A stretch of DNA of 64,000 nt, taken from the NCBI GenBank assembly GCA_016722525.1, contig JADKJB010000013.1, forward strand, positions 62,001 through 126,000, written 5' to 3'. The notes beneath the pieces are model-generated. The model searched no databases, had not been told where the DNA came from, and saw only the letters and a program-made list of their open reading frames with translations. Below are positions 30,417-40,150 of this stretch, one piece after another. Position numbers and translations under genes: made by a program. Numbering within the stretch: the first letter of the stretch is position 1; every line of letters starts with the position of its first letter. Origin of the DNA: Bacteroidota bacterium. GTDB taxonomy: Bacteria; Bacteroidota; Bacteroidia; AKYH767-A; OLB10.

Positions 30417-31973
30417 ATGTATCTTGGCGTTGATTTCATACCTCAAAGAATATTTCCTACTCACATGGCTGGCAAAGATGTAATCTTATTTAATCCCCGG
30501 AGTAATCATTATAAACCCAGATTGCCGAATTCAATTTTGCAAGTTGCTGCTTCTATCGAAGGAACTCGTGATTATGTTATTGTTGATGGTAACTTGGAAG
30601 CAGATCCGTGGCAAAAAATTCAATCCTATCTGAAGGAAGGACGATTTGGATACTTTGGTTGTACCGTTATGCCAGGACCACAACTGCAGCAAGCGATTCC
30701 CTTTACAATTAATATCAAAAAATTATTTCCTGAAATTAAAATAATCTGGGGCGGTTATTTTGCAAGCAATCAATATAAGTCAGCTATCAAATCCGATGCA
30801 GTTGACTTTATAGTTAACGGCCCGGGAGATAAGGCATTTCCTCTGTTATTAGATGCAATTGAAAGTGGGGGAGACCCAGGCTTGGTACCAAATCTAATCA
30901 TTAAGAAGGAGGGCAAAATTGTATTTACACGGAAGGATGAAATTTATGATCAGGATACATTGCCGTCTTTTAATTATGAAAAATTAAATACTTTTTATCC
31001 GGTAGAAAGTTATTTAGGCAATACTTACCTTGGAAAAAAAACAATTGCATATCACTCCAGTTTTGGCTGCCCTTTTACATGTTCTTTTTGTGCAGTAGTT
31101 CCTATTTATAATGCGCGGTGGAAAGGTAAATCAGCAGAATTGATATATAAAGATATCAGGTTGCTCAAGGATCGGTTTGGTGGCGACGCTATCGAGTTTC
31201 ATGATAATAATTTTTTCGTTTCTGAAAAAAGAACTGTTGAATTTGCTAAACTGATCAAACCCGATAATATTTCATGGTGGGGTGAAGGTCGAATAGATAC
31301 TTTAAATAAATATTCCGATGAGTCGCTTCAGTTGATGAAGGATTCAGGGTGTAAGATGATATTTTTTGGTGCCGAAACCGGCAATGATGCCGTGTTGAAG
31401 GAAATGGACAAGGGTGGGACCCAAACCGGAGCTCAGATTCTGGAGTTTGCCGCTCGCTTGAGAAAATCAGGGATCATCCCTGAATATTCTTTTGTCCTTG
31501 GCACTCCGGCAGCTACCGAAAAAGAAGTATATGAACGCATTAAAGGTGATATCGCTTTTATACGCAAAGTGAAAGAAGTTAATCCGGATACCGAAATTAT
31601 AATTTATGTTTATAGCCCTGTTCCAACTGAGGGTTCTGAAATGTATGAACAGGTTAAAAAGGCCGGCTTTAAATTTCCAGAAAAATTAGAGGAATGGTTG
31701 GATCCTGCATGGGCAAACTTTGATTTGCGCAAAAATCCACTTACCCCCTGGCTGAAACCTTATATGATTGATTTGATCATGAATTTTGAAACGGTGCTCA
31801 ACGGTTATTATCCTACTGTTTCTGATTTTAAAATGTCAGAATTCCAAAGAAAATTTATGAAGTTTTTTTCTACCACCAGATATCATGCAGGTATTTATTC
31901 ACTTCCTTATGAGATAAAAGCACTTCAAAAGTTCTGGCTTCGCTACCGCCAACCTGAATGGGAAGGATTTTAG
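30417..31973 (+). CDS. B12-binding-domain radical SAM protein
   Basis: 518 residues. The N-terminal part resembles a cobalamin-binding domain (KDVILFNPRSNHYKPRLP, then IVDGNLEADPW and IIWGGYFASNQY) but lacks an obvious DxHxxG lower ligand. The radical SAM cluster cysteines are 218, 222 and 225 in GCPFTCSFC. SAM-binding segments follow (GAETGNDAVLKEMDKG). This layout is that of class B (BchE-like) radical SAM enzymes, which modify unactivated carbons. The gene stands alone, so the substrate is unknown. ATG at 30417 fits the promoter spacing; ATG at 30465 (MAGKDVILF) is an alternative. Confidence 0.88.
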   Translation: MYLGVDFIPQRIFPTHMAGKDVILFNPRSNHYKPRLPNSILQVAASIEGTRDYVIVDGNLEADPWQKIQSYLKEGRFGYFGCTVMPGPQLQQAIPFTINIKKLFPEIKIIWGGYFASNQYKSAIKSDAVDFIVNGPGDKAFPLLLDAIESGGDPGLVPNLIIKKEGKIVFTRKDEIYDQDTLPSFNYEKLNTFYPVESYLGNTYLGKKTIAYHSSFGCPFTCSFCAVVPIYNARWKGKSAELIYKDIRLLKDRFGGDAIEFHDNNFFVSEKRTVEFAKLIKPDNISWWGEGRIDTLNKYSDESLQLMKDSGCKMIFFGAETGNDAVLKEMDKGGTQTGAQILEFAARLRKSGIIPEYSFVLGTPAATEKEVYERIKGDIAFIRKVKEVNPDTEIIIYVYSPVPTEGSEMYEQVKKAGFKFPEKLEEWLDPAWANFDLRKNPLTPWLKPYMIDLIMNFETVLNGYYPTVSDFKMSEFQRKFMKFFSTTRYHAGIYSLPYEIKALQKFWLRYRQPEWEGF

Positions 31974-32003
31974 TTTTATCTTTTTCCTGGTAGTAAAATA
32001 ATG

Positions 32004-32450
32004 CTAATCGCTATGTTCATGTGTTAAAAGTGATTTTAAATCTGAAGGCAGTAAATTCCGTATTAAATCAGCCTCAGTGACAGATTTTTGATGCAGAAGT
32101 GTCTGAAAAACGGCAACAATTGTTTCGCGCACTTCGTGCTCACTCAATAAATCGTTCCATCCAGAGTGCTTATCTTCTTTTATTACCTCTGCAATAAAAT
32201 CGTCAAGATTATTTATTTTTTGAAACTTTAAATGGAATTTCCATCCATCAGCATAAATGGCTTTCAATGCCATTGGAAGTTGTGCAAGTAACTCAAACGA
32301 TGCTTCATAGGTTAATCTGTTGCGAATCGCCCGTAAAACGCAACGAATCATGCGACCTGTCTTATCTGTATCGGTGGCATTTATTTTTGTAGATACCTCT
32401 TCTATGAATTCATATCCCTTGCGTGCGTATGAGTAAAAGTGTAATGACAT
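32004..32450 (-). CDS. DUF2267 family protein
   Basis: About 148 residues, all-helical in appearance. The run of motifs RMIRCVLRAIRNRLTYEASFELLAQLP and ALKAIYADGW is that of DUF2267, a family of small cytoplasmic proteins of unknown function. MSLHFYSYARK at 32450 is the likely start; nine residues of the longer frame are dropped. A perfect palindrome 75 nt upstream (32525-32542) may regulate it. Confidence 0.8.
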   Translation of the reverse strand: MSLHFYSYARKGYEFIEEVSTKINATDTDKTGRMIRCVLRAIRNRLTYEASFELLAQLPMALKAIYADGWKFHLKFQKINNLDDFIAEVIKEDKHSGWNDLLSEHEVRETIVAVFQTLLHQKSVTEADLIRNLLPSDLKSLLTHEHSD

Positions 32451-32524
32451 TTTGCAATTCTTCTTGTATTTAAACAAAAATACAAGAGAAAAAAAAATGT
32501 ATTGATGACCTCAATCATTTCTGA

Positions 32525-32542
32525 TTATGATCTTTATCATAA
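32525..32542. promoter_or_regulatory. palindromic operator candidate upstream of DUF2267 gene
   Basis: Perfect 7-bp inverted repeat TTATGAT-CTTT-ATCATAA. The core ATGAT-N4-ATCAT resembles CRP/FNR-family sites (TTGAT-N4-ATCAA). It sits 75 nt upstream of the DUF2267 start. A second looser dyad, ATTGA-N5-TCAAT, lies just downstream. Confidence 0.4.
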
Positions 32543-32630
32543 CTTGAAAAATGAAATGTATCAGCAATTCTGTTTTTAAAAGACAATTTACTACTTAGTT
32601 GTCTAAAAAATAAAGCAGAAAACCTAAATT

Positions 32631-33770
32631 TTACTTTAACAATTCTCTTGCAATAACCATTTTCTGGATTTCAGAAGTACCTTCACCAATAGTACAAAGT
32701 TTTGAGTCACGATAAAATTTTTCAACTGGAAAATCCTTAGTGTATCCATAACCTCCAAAAATTTGTACGGCTTCAGTGGCTACTCTTACACATACTTCAG
32801 AAGCATAGTACTTAGCAAAAGCTGATTCTTTGGTAACTTTTTCGCCCCGGTTTTTTAAGTCTGCCGATTGCATTATTAAAAGCTCTGAGGCCTCTATTTC
32901 AGTTGCCATATCTGCAAGTTTAAAGCTGATAGCTTGAAATTCAGAAATGGGTTTTCCAAACTGCTGACGTTCTTTTGAATATTTTAAAGAAGCATCAAAC
33001 GCTCCTTTTGCAATTCCTAATGAAAGCGCAGCAATAGAAATTCTACCACCATCTAATACTTTCATAGCCTGAATAAAACCATCTCCAATTAGCCCTAAAA
33101 CCTGATCTTGATGAACCTTACAATCTTCAAATATCATTTCAGCGGTTTCGGATGCACGCATACCAAGCTTATTTTCTTTTTTACCACCTCTGAATCCTGG
33201 CGTACCTCGTTCTACTACAAAAGCAGTAATGCCTCTGGAATCTAATAAATCGCCGGTTCGGGCTAAAACAACAGCTACATCTCCACTTTTTCCATGGGTG
33301 ATCCAGTTTTTTGCCCCATTTATAATCCAAAAGTCACCCTCTTTTTTTGCTATACATTGCATTCGCATAGCATCGCTACCGGTATTTGCTTCGGTAAGTC
33401 CCCAGGCGCCAATGTGCTCAGCGGTAGCTAGTTTTGGTAAATATTTTTTCTTTTGTGCCTCATTGCCAAATTGCAAAATATGCCCTGTACAAAGTGAATT
33501 ATGTGCTGCCATGGAAAGTCCGATGGAACCACAAACGCGTGATAATTCCGAAATGGCTGTAGCGTATTCAAAATAACCTAACCCGGCACCACCATATTCT
33601 GTCGGAACCAAAACTCCCATCAGGCCTAATTCACCTAACTTTTTGAAAACCTCAACAGGGAACTCCTGTGACTCATCCCATTCCATCATTTTTGGACGAA
33701 TGTGCTTGTCGGCAAAATCACGTATAGTTTGAGTAATGAGTTGTTGGTTTTCGTTTTGCTGAAATTCCAT
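32631..33770 (-). CDS. acyl-CoA dehydrogenase
   Basis: A 379-residue flavoprotein that oxidises acyl-CoA to enoyl-CoA. Domains in order: the N-terminal helical domain; the central beta domain with AWGLTEANTGSDA and WIINGAKNWITHG; and the C-terminal helical domain with ERQQFGKPISEFQ and QIFGGYGYTKDFPVEKFYRD, the short/medium/branched-chain signature. The EGTSEIQKMVIAREL end is intact. The FAD-linked step passes electrons to ETF. The gene is 72 nt downstream of the ComEA-like gene on the same strand. Confidence 0.95.
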   Translation of the reverse strand: MEFQQNENQQLITQTIRDFADKHIRPKMMEWDESQEFPVEVFKKLGELGLMGVLVPTEYGGAGLGYFEYATAISELSRVCGSIGLSMAAHNSLCTGHILQFGNEAQKKKYLPKLATAEHIGAWGLTEANTGSDAMRMQCIAKKEGDFWIINGAKNWITHGKSGDVAVVLARTGDLLDSRGITAFVVERGTPGFRGGKKENKLGMRASETAEMIFEDCKVHQDQVLGLIGDGFIQAMKVLDGGRISIAALSLGIAKGAFDASLKYSKERQQFGKPISEFQAISFKLADMATEIEASELLIMQSADLKNRGEKVTKESAFAKYYASEVCVRVATEAVQIFGGYGYTKDFPVEKFYRDSKLCTIGEGTSEIQKMVIARELLK

Positions 33771-33841
33771 AGGGTAGATGCTATTGAATGGGAGAATTAA
33801 TTAGAAAATTTTGGTAACTGTTCCTGATTGAGCCCGCGAAA

Positions 33842-34756
33842 TTATTCAAAAGCCACGTAAGGAACAAGTTTTGAATACATTTCATGGTCTATTTGTGTAA
33901 TAATCTCTAACTCTTTGATGCCTCTAATCGCTCCATGTTGCTTTCGATATGACTGAATGATTCTGGAAGTTTGTTTCGAAAGATAGGGGTGTTTGATCAG
34001 TTCACTGTTTATATTTATTTTATGGATGAGCAGGGTATCAATAAAAAGAAAGGGTGCTATTTCTTTTAATGTTACAGAATCAATGGTAAATACCTCCAGC
34101 AATTGATTAAGATCATAAAACCCTCCTAGTGCTTCTCTGTATTTATAAATCATTCTCGCTCTTCCCGGTCCCACTAAAGGTAGTTCTGCTAATTGAATAG
34201 TGTCGGCATTGTTAAGATTAATCTGTGTTATAACCTTTTTGCTTTTAGGTTTGTTTTTAAAGTGCTCTTTTTTGTCTGAAAGGTCCTCCGGAATAGAAAT
34301 GTAGGGCGCTAGTTTCAAATACATTTCAGATGAAATCCCATATATTTTGGATAATGTCTCCTTAGATTCGAAGGATCCGCCTTTGTGGAGGTAATTTCTG
34401 ATAATACGTACCTGTTTTTGTGACAATCCCATTGCCATCCATTGCGCATCAGTGATAGTATTAGGATTGAATTTGGTTAGAGGCAGTTCCGCTGTAGGAA
34501 TAGCTCTCTTTTGAAAATCCGCATCCCATTTTTTTTCAGTTATAGAATCAATGTTCTGCATTTCTTTTTCAAATTGGTATAGTTTCATGGCATGGGGCTC
34601 CAACAGTATCGATGGGGGTGAACGCGTGTAGTTCTTCCAGATGATTGTAGCTAATTGCAGAAAGATAATTAGTGACAAAACAAATGCACCCCTCCGCTCA
34701 CGGCTGGTAAGTGTAAAGTAGTCCCTTAAAAAGGATTTAAATTTTGAACGACTCAT
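33842..34756 (-). CDS. ComEA-like helix-hairpin-helix protein
   Basis: About 304 residues. An N-terminal cytoplasmic patch and one membrane helix (GAFVLSLIIFLQLATIIW) are followed by several helix-hairpin-helix units, for example ITQINLNNADTIQLAELPLVG and PGRARMIYKYREALGGF. This fits the Bacteroidota long ComEA family, which binds DNA non-specifically, in the periplasm if membrane-anchored. A role in DNA uptake is possible but no other competence gene is in the window. MSRSKFKSFL at 34756 is the likely start. Confidence 0.85.
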   Translation of the reverse strand: MSRSKFKSFLRDYFTLTSRERRGAFVLSLIIFLQLATIIWKNYTRSPPSILLEPHAMKLYQFEKEMQNIDSITEKKWDADFQKRAIPTAELPLTKFNPNTITDAQWMAMGLSQKQVRIIRNYLHKGGSFESKETLSKIYGISSEMYLKLAPYISIPEDLSDKKEHFKNKPKSKKVITQINLNNADTIQLAELPLVGPGRARMIYKYREALGGFYDLNQLLEVFTIDSVTLKEIAPFLFIDTLLIHKININSELIKHPYLSKQTSRIIQSYRKQHGAIRGIKELEIITQIDHEMYSKLVPYVAFE

Positions 34757-34872
34757 TTTGAAAAGTTTTAAAAACTGCACTAAAAAGCAGATTGCGTAGA
34801 GTATTAATTTAGTTGTACTTTTTTATATTAACAGTTCGCATTTGATATAAATGATTTTAGAAAATAAGCTTA

Positions 34873-34906
34873 AAAAAGAGACTGTCCTAATTGACAGTCT
34901 CTTTTT
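34873..34906 (-). terminator. terminator of DUF5723-OmpA gene
   Basis: A 14-bp perfect stem (AAAAAGAGACTGTC / GACAGTCTCTTTTT) with a 6-nt loop lies 17 nt past the stop codon of the minus-strand gene and ends in T residues on that strand. Confidence 0.85.
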
Positions 34907-34922
34907 ACCTGAACTGATTTTT

Positions 34923-37250
34923 TTATTCGAAAAGAAGGAACTCTACTCTTCTATTCTTTGCTCTTCCCTCAGCTGTTGCGTTTGTTGATACAGGCTTATC
35001 TTTACCATAGCCTTTAGTTTGAATTCTGGAAATATCAACACCTTTATTGCCAAGATAAGTTTTTGCGGCATCAGCACGTTTCTGTGAGAGTGTTTTGTTC
35101 ATAGCTGCTGAACCGGTATTATCAGTATGTCCATCAATATTCAACTTAAATGAAGGCTTTTTATTCATCAAGAGCGCTAATGCATCCAAAGAAGAATAAG
35201 ATGTTTCTTTAATAACGGCTTTTCCTGTTTCAAATTGAAGGTTAGAGAAAACCTTGTTGATTACTTCTTGTTCTTCTTCGGTTAATTTAGCTGGTACTGC
35301 CACTGCTGGAGCCTGAGTTATTTTTACAGGGCAACCTTTGTTTGATATAGGGCCTACATCAAAAGGGCAATCGTCTTTATTGTCTGGTAAACCATCTCCA
35401 TCCGAATCAGGACATCCTTTATACTCCGGCAATCCTTTGTTAGTAGGGCAATCATCCTGTGGATCAGGAATACTGTCACCATCAGTGTCAGGGCAACCTT
35501 TATATAGTGCTAAGCCAGGAATGGAAGGGCACTCATCTTCAGAGTCCTTAATTCCATCACTATCGGTATCCGGACATCCATTGAATTGATGAAGTCCTTT
35601 TGTAGTAGGACACTCATCTTTTCCATCAATAATTCCATCACCATCACCGTCCGGACATCCTGCCAAAGCTACCAGTCCTTTGGTGTCTGGGCATTGGTCA
35701 ATTGCATCTGGAACATCATCGCCATCTCTGTCAGGGCAACCTTCAAATTTTAAAATACCAGCTATTTCGCGACATTTATCCTTTGCATCTGATACCCTGT
35801 CGCCATCGTAATCACGAATACGCTCCTTATTCATTGAGAATTTGAGTCCTGCATAAACATCCATCCCATTCAAATCGCCTAAACCAAACAATGTTCCAAC
35901 CCGATCACTACCAATGAAGAAACTGGCGAAACGCATCGAAAGACCTACCCGACTAATTTGACCAGTATAATTGTAATAAGAAATAGGTACACTCACATCA
36001 AACCATGGAGTCTCATATCTGGGAGTCAGTGCTACTACACTTGCCCGGTCTACACCTGGTTTTTTACTTTCAAGTCCATATATGTAGCTGGCATTAACAT
36101 AGAATTTCTTATACGCATTCCAATCAACCTGCAAGCTTAATGCAGCAGGCAAATTCATTTTAAAATCCGCTTTTCTGAAAGAAGCAAGTGAATCATTGTC
36201 ATAAAAAATAGCACTCATTGTTTTATCAAAATCGATATTGTCATCAAAATTGTCAGTATCATAATTACGGTAATAAGCTTCATCAGCAGTTTCAAGATGG
36301 TAGGTCCCTGCATTATCTTTGAAATTAATTTTGCCAAAATCCAGTAAGGATAATCCCAATCTTAATTTATAGCGGTTCAGGGTAGGGTCACTTTGTTTTT
36401 TTCCATCCATTTCATATTGCCAACTGGCTGGATCTTTGAGGAAATCATAGGTGAAACCAATGTCAAATCCGAAACCGGTACCATTTATCATATCTCCATA
36501 GCTATTCAAATTATCAAAGGAGTTATAATCGGTACGACCATAGTCAATGGAAGAACCGGGTAAAAAAACCATATCCGAATCATTCAAAACATTGTACTGT
36601 ATATTAGCGTTTTCGGCATAGGCGCCGGCCAGTCCATTCAGTAACTTTAATGTAACTCCTCCTGTAAGGGAGCCCTGTTCATTTTCTGTTAAAGTGGTTG
36701 CGTATGACAAACCATACTCTAACCAACTCAAAATATTTAATTGAAAATCTTTTGCATCGAAAACATTGTTATGTAACGGATCATAACCTAAACCTTCCAC
36801 AGCATATTTACCAATACTTCCTTGAACATCATTTGCCGAAACTGCAGTCCTCCATTGTGATGTTATGGCAAAAGAGTGCTTGTTTTTAATATTAAACATC
36901 ACACCGGGTCCCATAATTGATAATGCTACAGAGGCATTGTAGGTATCATTGGCTTTGCTAAATGTAAATTCATCCAGATATTCTTTATCATTAAATTTAT
37001 TGAGTATGTTACCAATGCCAAAGAATTTAAGTTCTTCTTTAGGCAGGTAAATAAAATCATTTTCAATGGTGGCTGAAAGACCGATAATGTTAACATCAAT
37101 ATCAAGTCTGGATGTATGTATGGAAGCAGGGTTGATGCCCAGTCCTTGTATTCCTGAATAATTGGAATTTCTGTATCCCAACATATCCTGAGCCTCTAAA
37201 CTTCCCTGAATCAAAAGGCTTATTAGAAACAATGGTAAGAATTTTTTCAT
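34923..37250 (-). CDS. DUF5723 / thrombospondin-3 repeat / OmpA family outer membrane protein
   Basis: 775 residues. A signal peptide (ending GSLEA) is followed by a DUF5723-like barrel (residues about 20-480; NPASIHTSRLDIDVNIIG). Six calcium-binding thrombospondin type 3 repeats of the form DxDGDxxPDxxDxCP follow (about 480-640). The last part is an OmpA peptidoglycan-binding domain (about 655-775; NIDGHTDNTGS and LSQKRADAAKTYL). It should span the outer membrane, with the OmpA domain holding peptidoglycan. It starts 95 nt after the LolA-like gene and has its own terminator. Confidence 0.92.
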   Translation of the reverse strand: MKKFLPLFLISLLIQGSLEAQDMLGYRNSNYSGIQGLGINPASIHTSRLDIDVNIIGLSATIENDFIYLPKEELKFFGIGNILNKFNDKEYLDEFTFSKANDTYNASVALSIMGPGVMFNIKNKHSFAITSQWRTAVSANDVQGSIGKYAVEGLGYDPLHNNVFDAKDFQLNILSWLEYGLSYATTLTENEQGSLTGGVTLKLLNGLAGAYAENANIQYNVLNDSDMVFLPGSSIDYGRTDYNSFDNLNSYGDMINGTGFGFDIGFTYDFLKDPASWQYEMDGKKQSDPTLNRYKLRLGLSLLDFGKINFKDNAGTYHLETADEAYYRNYDTDNFDDNIDFDKTMSAIFYDNDSLASFRKADFKMNLPAALSLQVDWNAYKKFYVNASYIYGLESKKPGVDRASVVALTPRYETPWFDVSVPISYYNYTGQISRVGLSMRFASFFIGSDRVGTLFGLGDLNGMDVYAGLKFSMNKERIRDYDGDRVSDAKDKCREIAGILKFEGCPDRDGDDVPDAIDQCPDTKGLVALAGCPDGDGDGIIDGKDECPTTKGLHQFNGCPDTDSDGIKDSEDECPSIPGLALYKGCPDTDGDSIPDPQDDCPTNKGLPEYKGCPDSDGDGLPDNKDDCPFDVGPISNKGCPVKITQAPAVAVPAKLTEEEQEVINKVFSNLQFETGKAVIKETSYSSLDALALLMNKKPSFKLNIDGHTDNTGSAAMNKTLSQKRADAAKTYLGNKGVDISRIQTKGYGKDKPVSTNATAEGRAKNRRVEFLLFE

Positions 37251-37345
37251 AAAGTGCTTTTTTTGGTCTTTAAAAGTAGGAATTCAGAATTGAATCACCA
37301 AAAATATTTTTATGATAGTTATCAGTTTTTACATGAATCAAAAAA

Positions 37346-38071
37346 TCAGGGACTTTTTTTGGCCTTTACGTCATCAAAAATTGATTTTGCTCTACCCTGA
37401 TTTACAAAGTATTCAAGGTAACTTATTGTTACTGTTCCTTTTGAATTTTTTAATTTTTTATCTTTATTGGGTGTTGATTCGAAATCACCCGTAAGACCAA
37501 GAGGTAATTCATTTTTTCTTAAGTCAAAAGTGAATAGGATCTGATCGGGAAGATCAAACTTTTTTATTGGAGTCCCAAATTTAAAAACCATCGAAATGGT
37601 GCCCTCGTTTTTAGTAGTTGATTCCAATTTTCGTATTACATTTCTTTCCACATCTACCCAAACAGTAGATAAAATCACCTCATCCTGCTCATTGTCGGGA
37701 ATTATTTTGATGACATGAGTGGCTATAGTTTCTATTTTTTCTTCACGGATATAAATGGCTGTATAGTTACCTTTAAATACTTGATTGGGTGTGAAATTCA
37801 TGCCTCTTTTAGGCAATAATGAAAAGCCTGGGGTTTTGACCTTTATTTTGTCGGGTTGCATAAACCATATCGTACCTTTTTTAATAGGTATTTTGATAAA
37901 ATCAACGTCTACTTTTATGGTAACATTGGCTTCATATTCATTAATAATTTGAAATTTCTTACTTACCCGGCCTAATATTTCCTGAGCATTTTTCTCTTGG
38001 GCATTTATTGATGTAGAAAAAAACTGGCAACTAATTAGAGCTATATAATATAGTACACTTCTGAATATCAT
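37346..38071 (-). CDS. LolA-like outer-membrane lipoprotein carrier protein
   Basis: 241 residues with a signal peptide (ending SINAQ). The half-barrel pattern of LolA/LppX-like proteins is visible in EANVTIKVDVDFIKIPIKKG, GTIWFMQPDKIKVKTPG and TVWVDVERNVIRKLEST. It would carry a lipoprotein or lipid across the periplasm. Its start overlaps the stop of the ABC permease gene by 4 nt (ATGA), showing translational coupling with an exporter. True LolA is normally shorter and has no such ABC-2 partner, so the cargo may differ. Confidence 0.75.
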   Translation of the reverse strand: MIFRSVLYYIALISCQFFSTSINAQEKNAQEILGRVSKKFQIINEYEANVTIKVDVDFIKIPIKKGTIWFMQPDKIKVKTPGFSLLPKRGMNFTPNQVFKGNYTAIYIREEKIETIATHVIKIIPDNEQDEVILSTVWVDVERNVIRKLESTTKNEGTISMVFKFGTPIKKFDLPDQILFTFDLRKNELPLGLTGDFESTPNKDKKLKNSKGTVTISYLEYFVNQGRAKSIFDDVKAKKSP

Positions 38072-38904
38072 GTTAAAATGTCTTTTCGTTTGAAATGATA
38101 AATTGATATGCCCAGAAAGGCAAGGGTGTGTCCGGCTAAAACAGCAATGGCAAGCATAATTTTTCCATAATCAACAGGTGCTTCAAAGAATAATTTCCAT
38201 GATCCCATATAATTAGTGAAAAGAAATGGTTTCACCACTCTAAATAAACTCAAATCAATGGCTGATATAACAATAAAGGAAATAATTACTGTCATGGTGA
38301 GAATAATGGGACCGATAGCATTATCAGCAAAAGTTGAAAACATAAATGATAAAGAAGCAACGCACCACATTGCAATAAGTCCAAATCCAAATGCTGCAAG
38401 TAACCTCCATAAAACATCATTCTCTGAGAATATAAAAACAGTATTTTTAATTACAATTAAATCACCTGTTCCCATAATAGCAACACCAAGTAAAATACTG
38501 ATAATTGCCATACTCAATATTAAAGCTGTTGTGTATATCATTCCGGCAAGAAATTTGGCTACTACTATTTGGGTTCTTCCGGCGCGCCTTGTTAACAATA
38601 TTCGGAGCGTTCCAGAAGCGGCTTCTCCTGCAAGCAAATCTCCCGCTACCAATGCAATCAAAAATGGAATGTGAACATACAGGGTGGCTAGTATTATGTA
38701 GCTCGCCAGGTAACCATTCAACAAATTCCCTTGAAAATCAAAGGCCTCTTTAAGGTTTTGTAAACTAAATTCAATAAAAGTTTCTCCATCAATATAAAGT
38801 GCAATCTGGATGAGGGGAACTAATAAAAAAATAGCTATGAAACCAATGTAGGTCCTTGTTTTACTGAATATTTTAAACAACTCAATTCGTACTAACGTAA
38901 ACAT
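38068..38904 (-). CDS. ABC-2 type transporter permease
   Basis: 278 residues with six predicted membrane segments and the ABC-2 arrangement: MFTLVRIELFKIFSKTRTYIG at the cytoplasmic N-terminus, AGDLLAGEAASGTLRILLTR after the second segment, then four more helices. It is encoded 1 nt after the ATPase gene and overlaps the LolA-like gene. It forms the membrane part of the exporter. Confidence 0.9.
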   Translation of the reverse strand: MFTLVRIELFKIFSKTRTYIGFIAIFLLVPLIQIALYIDGETFIEFSLQNLKEAFDFQGNLLNGYLASYIILATLYVHIPFLIALVAGDLLAGEAASGTLRILLTRRAGRTQIVVAKFLAGMIYTTALILSMAIISILLGVAIMGTGDLIVIKNTVFIFSENDVLWRLLAAFGFGLIAMWCVASLSFMFSTFADNAIGPIILTMTVIISFIVISAIDLSLFRVVKPFLFTNYMGSWKLFFEAPVDYGKIMLAIAVLAGHTLAFLGISIYHFKRKDILT

Positions 38905-38905
38905 A

Positions 38906-39844
38906 TCAGGTTAGATTTAAAAAATATTCCTCTAAGGAACGCATAGGAACCAGCGATATAACATCAACTCCATTTTCTACCATCAGTCGATTTAAGTCTG
39001 AAAGGCGTTCTTTTTTTATTTGAAAAATTATTTTATTGCCAGCGCAATCACGGTAATATTCTTGATAAGTGCTTGCTTTTATCAATTGCAATGCTTTTTC
39101 AACAGCCGTTACTTCCATGGTAACTTTCATGTCGTCTGTATTTAGCAATGTCTCTACTTCACCTTCAACAGCTACCTTGCCTTTGTTGATGATCACCATT
39201 CTGTTGGCTACTAATTCAACTTCATTTAAAATGTGAGAAGATAATAAAATAGTCTTCTTAAAGTCTGTACTTAACCTCAAAATTAAGTCCCTTATTTCTA
39301 CCATTCCCTGTGGATCAAGCCCTGTAGTCGGTTCATCCAGTATTATAAGTTCAGGATCATGAATCAGGGCCTGAGCGATGCCGGCTCTTTGCTTCATGCC
39401 ATGCGAAAATGTCTGAACTTTACTTTTAGCTCTGTCTTTTAAACCGACCAGTTCAAGTATTTCCATGATTTTAACTGATGAAGCTGTTTGGCCCGACATC
39501 CGACTCAACAACTTCAAGTTATCAAAAACGCTCAGGTAGCCATACATATCAGGCTTTTCTACTATTGCCCCTATTTTGTTTAAAATATTGGATCTGTCAG
39601 TTAACAAAGATTTTCCAAAAATTCTGATTTCCCCCGATGTCGGTTGAATCAATGTCATGAGCATCCTGATAGTAGTACTTTTGCCGGCTCCGTTAGGTCC
39701 CAAAAAACCAAAAACATCGCCCTTGTATACTGTAAAACTAATACCTTTTACGGCCTCAAAATCTTTATACGATTTGTGAAGATTTTTAACTTCTATGACC
39801 GGTTCTTTTTTCAAATTTATTGCAATATTAATCACATCTTGCAT
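38906..39844 (-). CDS. ABC transporter ATP-binding protein
   Basis: 312-residue ATPase. Walker A is GPNGAGKST, the signature is FSHGMKQR, Walker B is LIILDEPTTGLD, and the switch His is in LSSHILNEVE. The C-terminal region is the variable domain of the drug/bacitracin-type ABC-2 ATPases. It is the first gene of the operon with the permease and the LolA-like carrier, energising export of an unknown substrate. Confidence 0.94.
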   Translation of the reverse strand: MQDVINIAINLKKEPVIEVKNLHKSYKDFEAVKGISFTVYKGDVFGFLGPNGAGKSTTIRMLMTLIQPTSGEIRIFGKSLLTDRSNILNKIGAIVEKPDMYGYLSVFDNLKLLSRMSGQTASSVKIMEILELVGLKDRAKSKVQTFSHGMKQRAGIAQALIHDPELIILDEPTTGLDPQGMVEIRDLILRLSTDFKKTILLSSHILNEVELVANRMVIINKGKVAVEGEVETLLNTDDMKVTMEVTAVEKALQLIKASTYQEYYRDCAGNKIIFQIKKERLSDLNRLMVENGVDVISLVPMRSLEEYFLNLT

Positions 39845-40150
39845 TAGAATGCATCTGGTAACAATAGATTAGTAGGAAAAGATTTAAGAAATTTGATAGA
39901 TTTTTGCTTTTACTTAGAATTGAGGCATCCTGAACAAATAAATTCTTTAATAATTTAATTTTCAACTAATTAAAATTATTTTTATAATTATCGAATTTGC
40001 TTTTTTCGAATTTGTGTTTTGCTTATACAAACCTTAAAAAAGCGCTAAGTGCCTAACTCCAAGCAATTAATCAATGTTAAAGTAAGATATAATCTCTTAA
40101 TTTTAAGTTAAATTATTGAAATACAAATTATTAGTACTAAAAAGGGTTTA

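Noticed and set aside
35340..35800. Apparent DNA tandem repeat
   Set aside because: It is explained by the encoded thrombospondin type 3 repeats of the OmpA protein, not by a separate repeat element.
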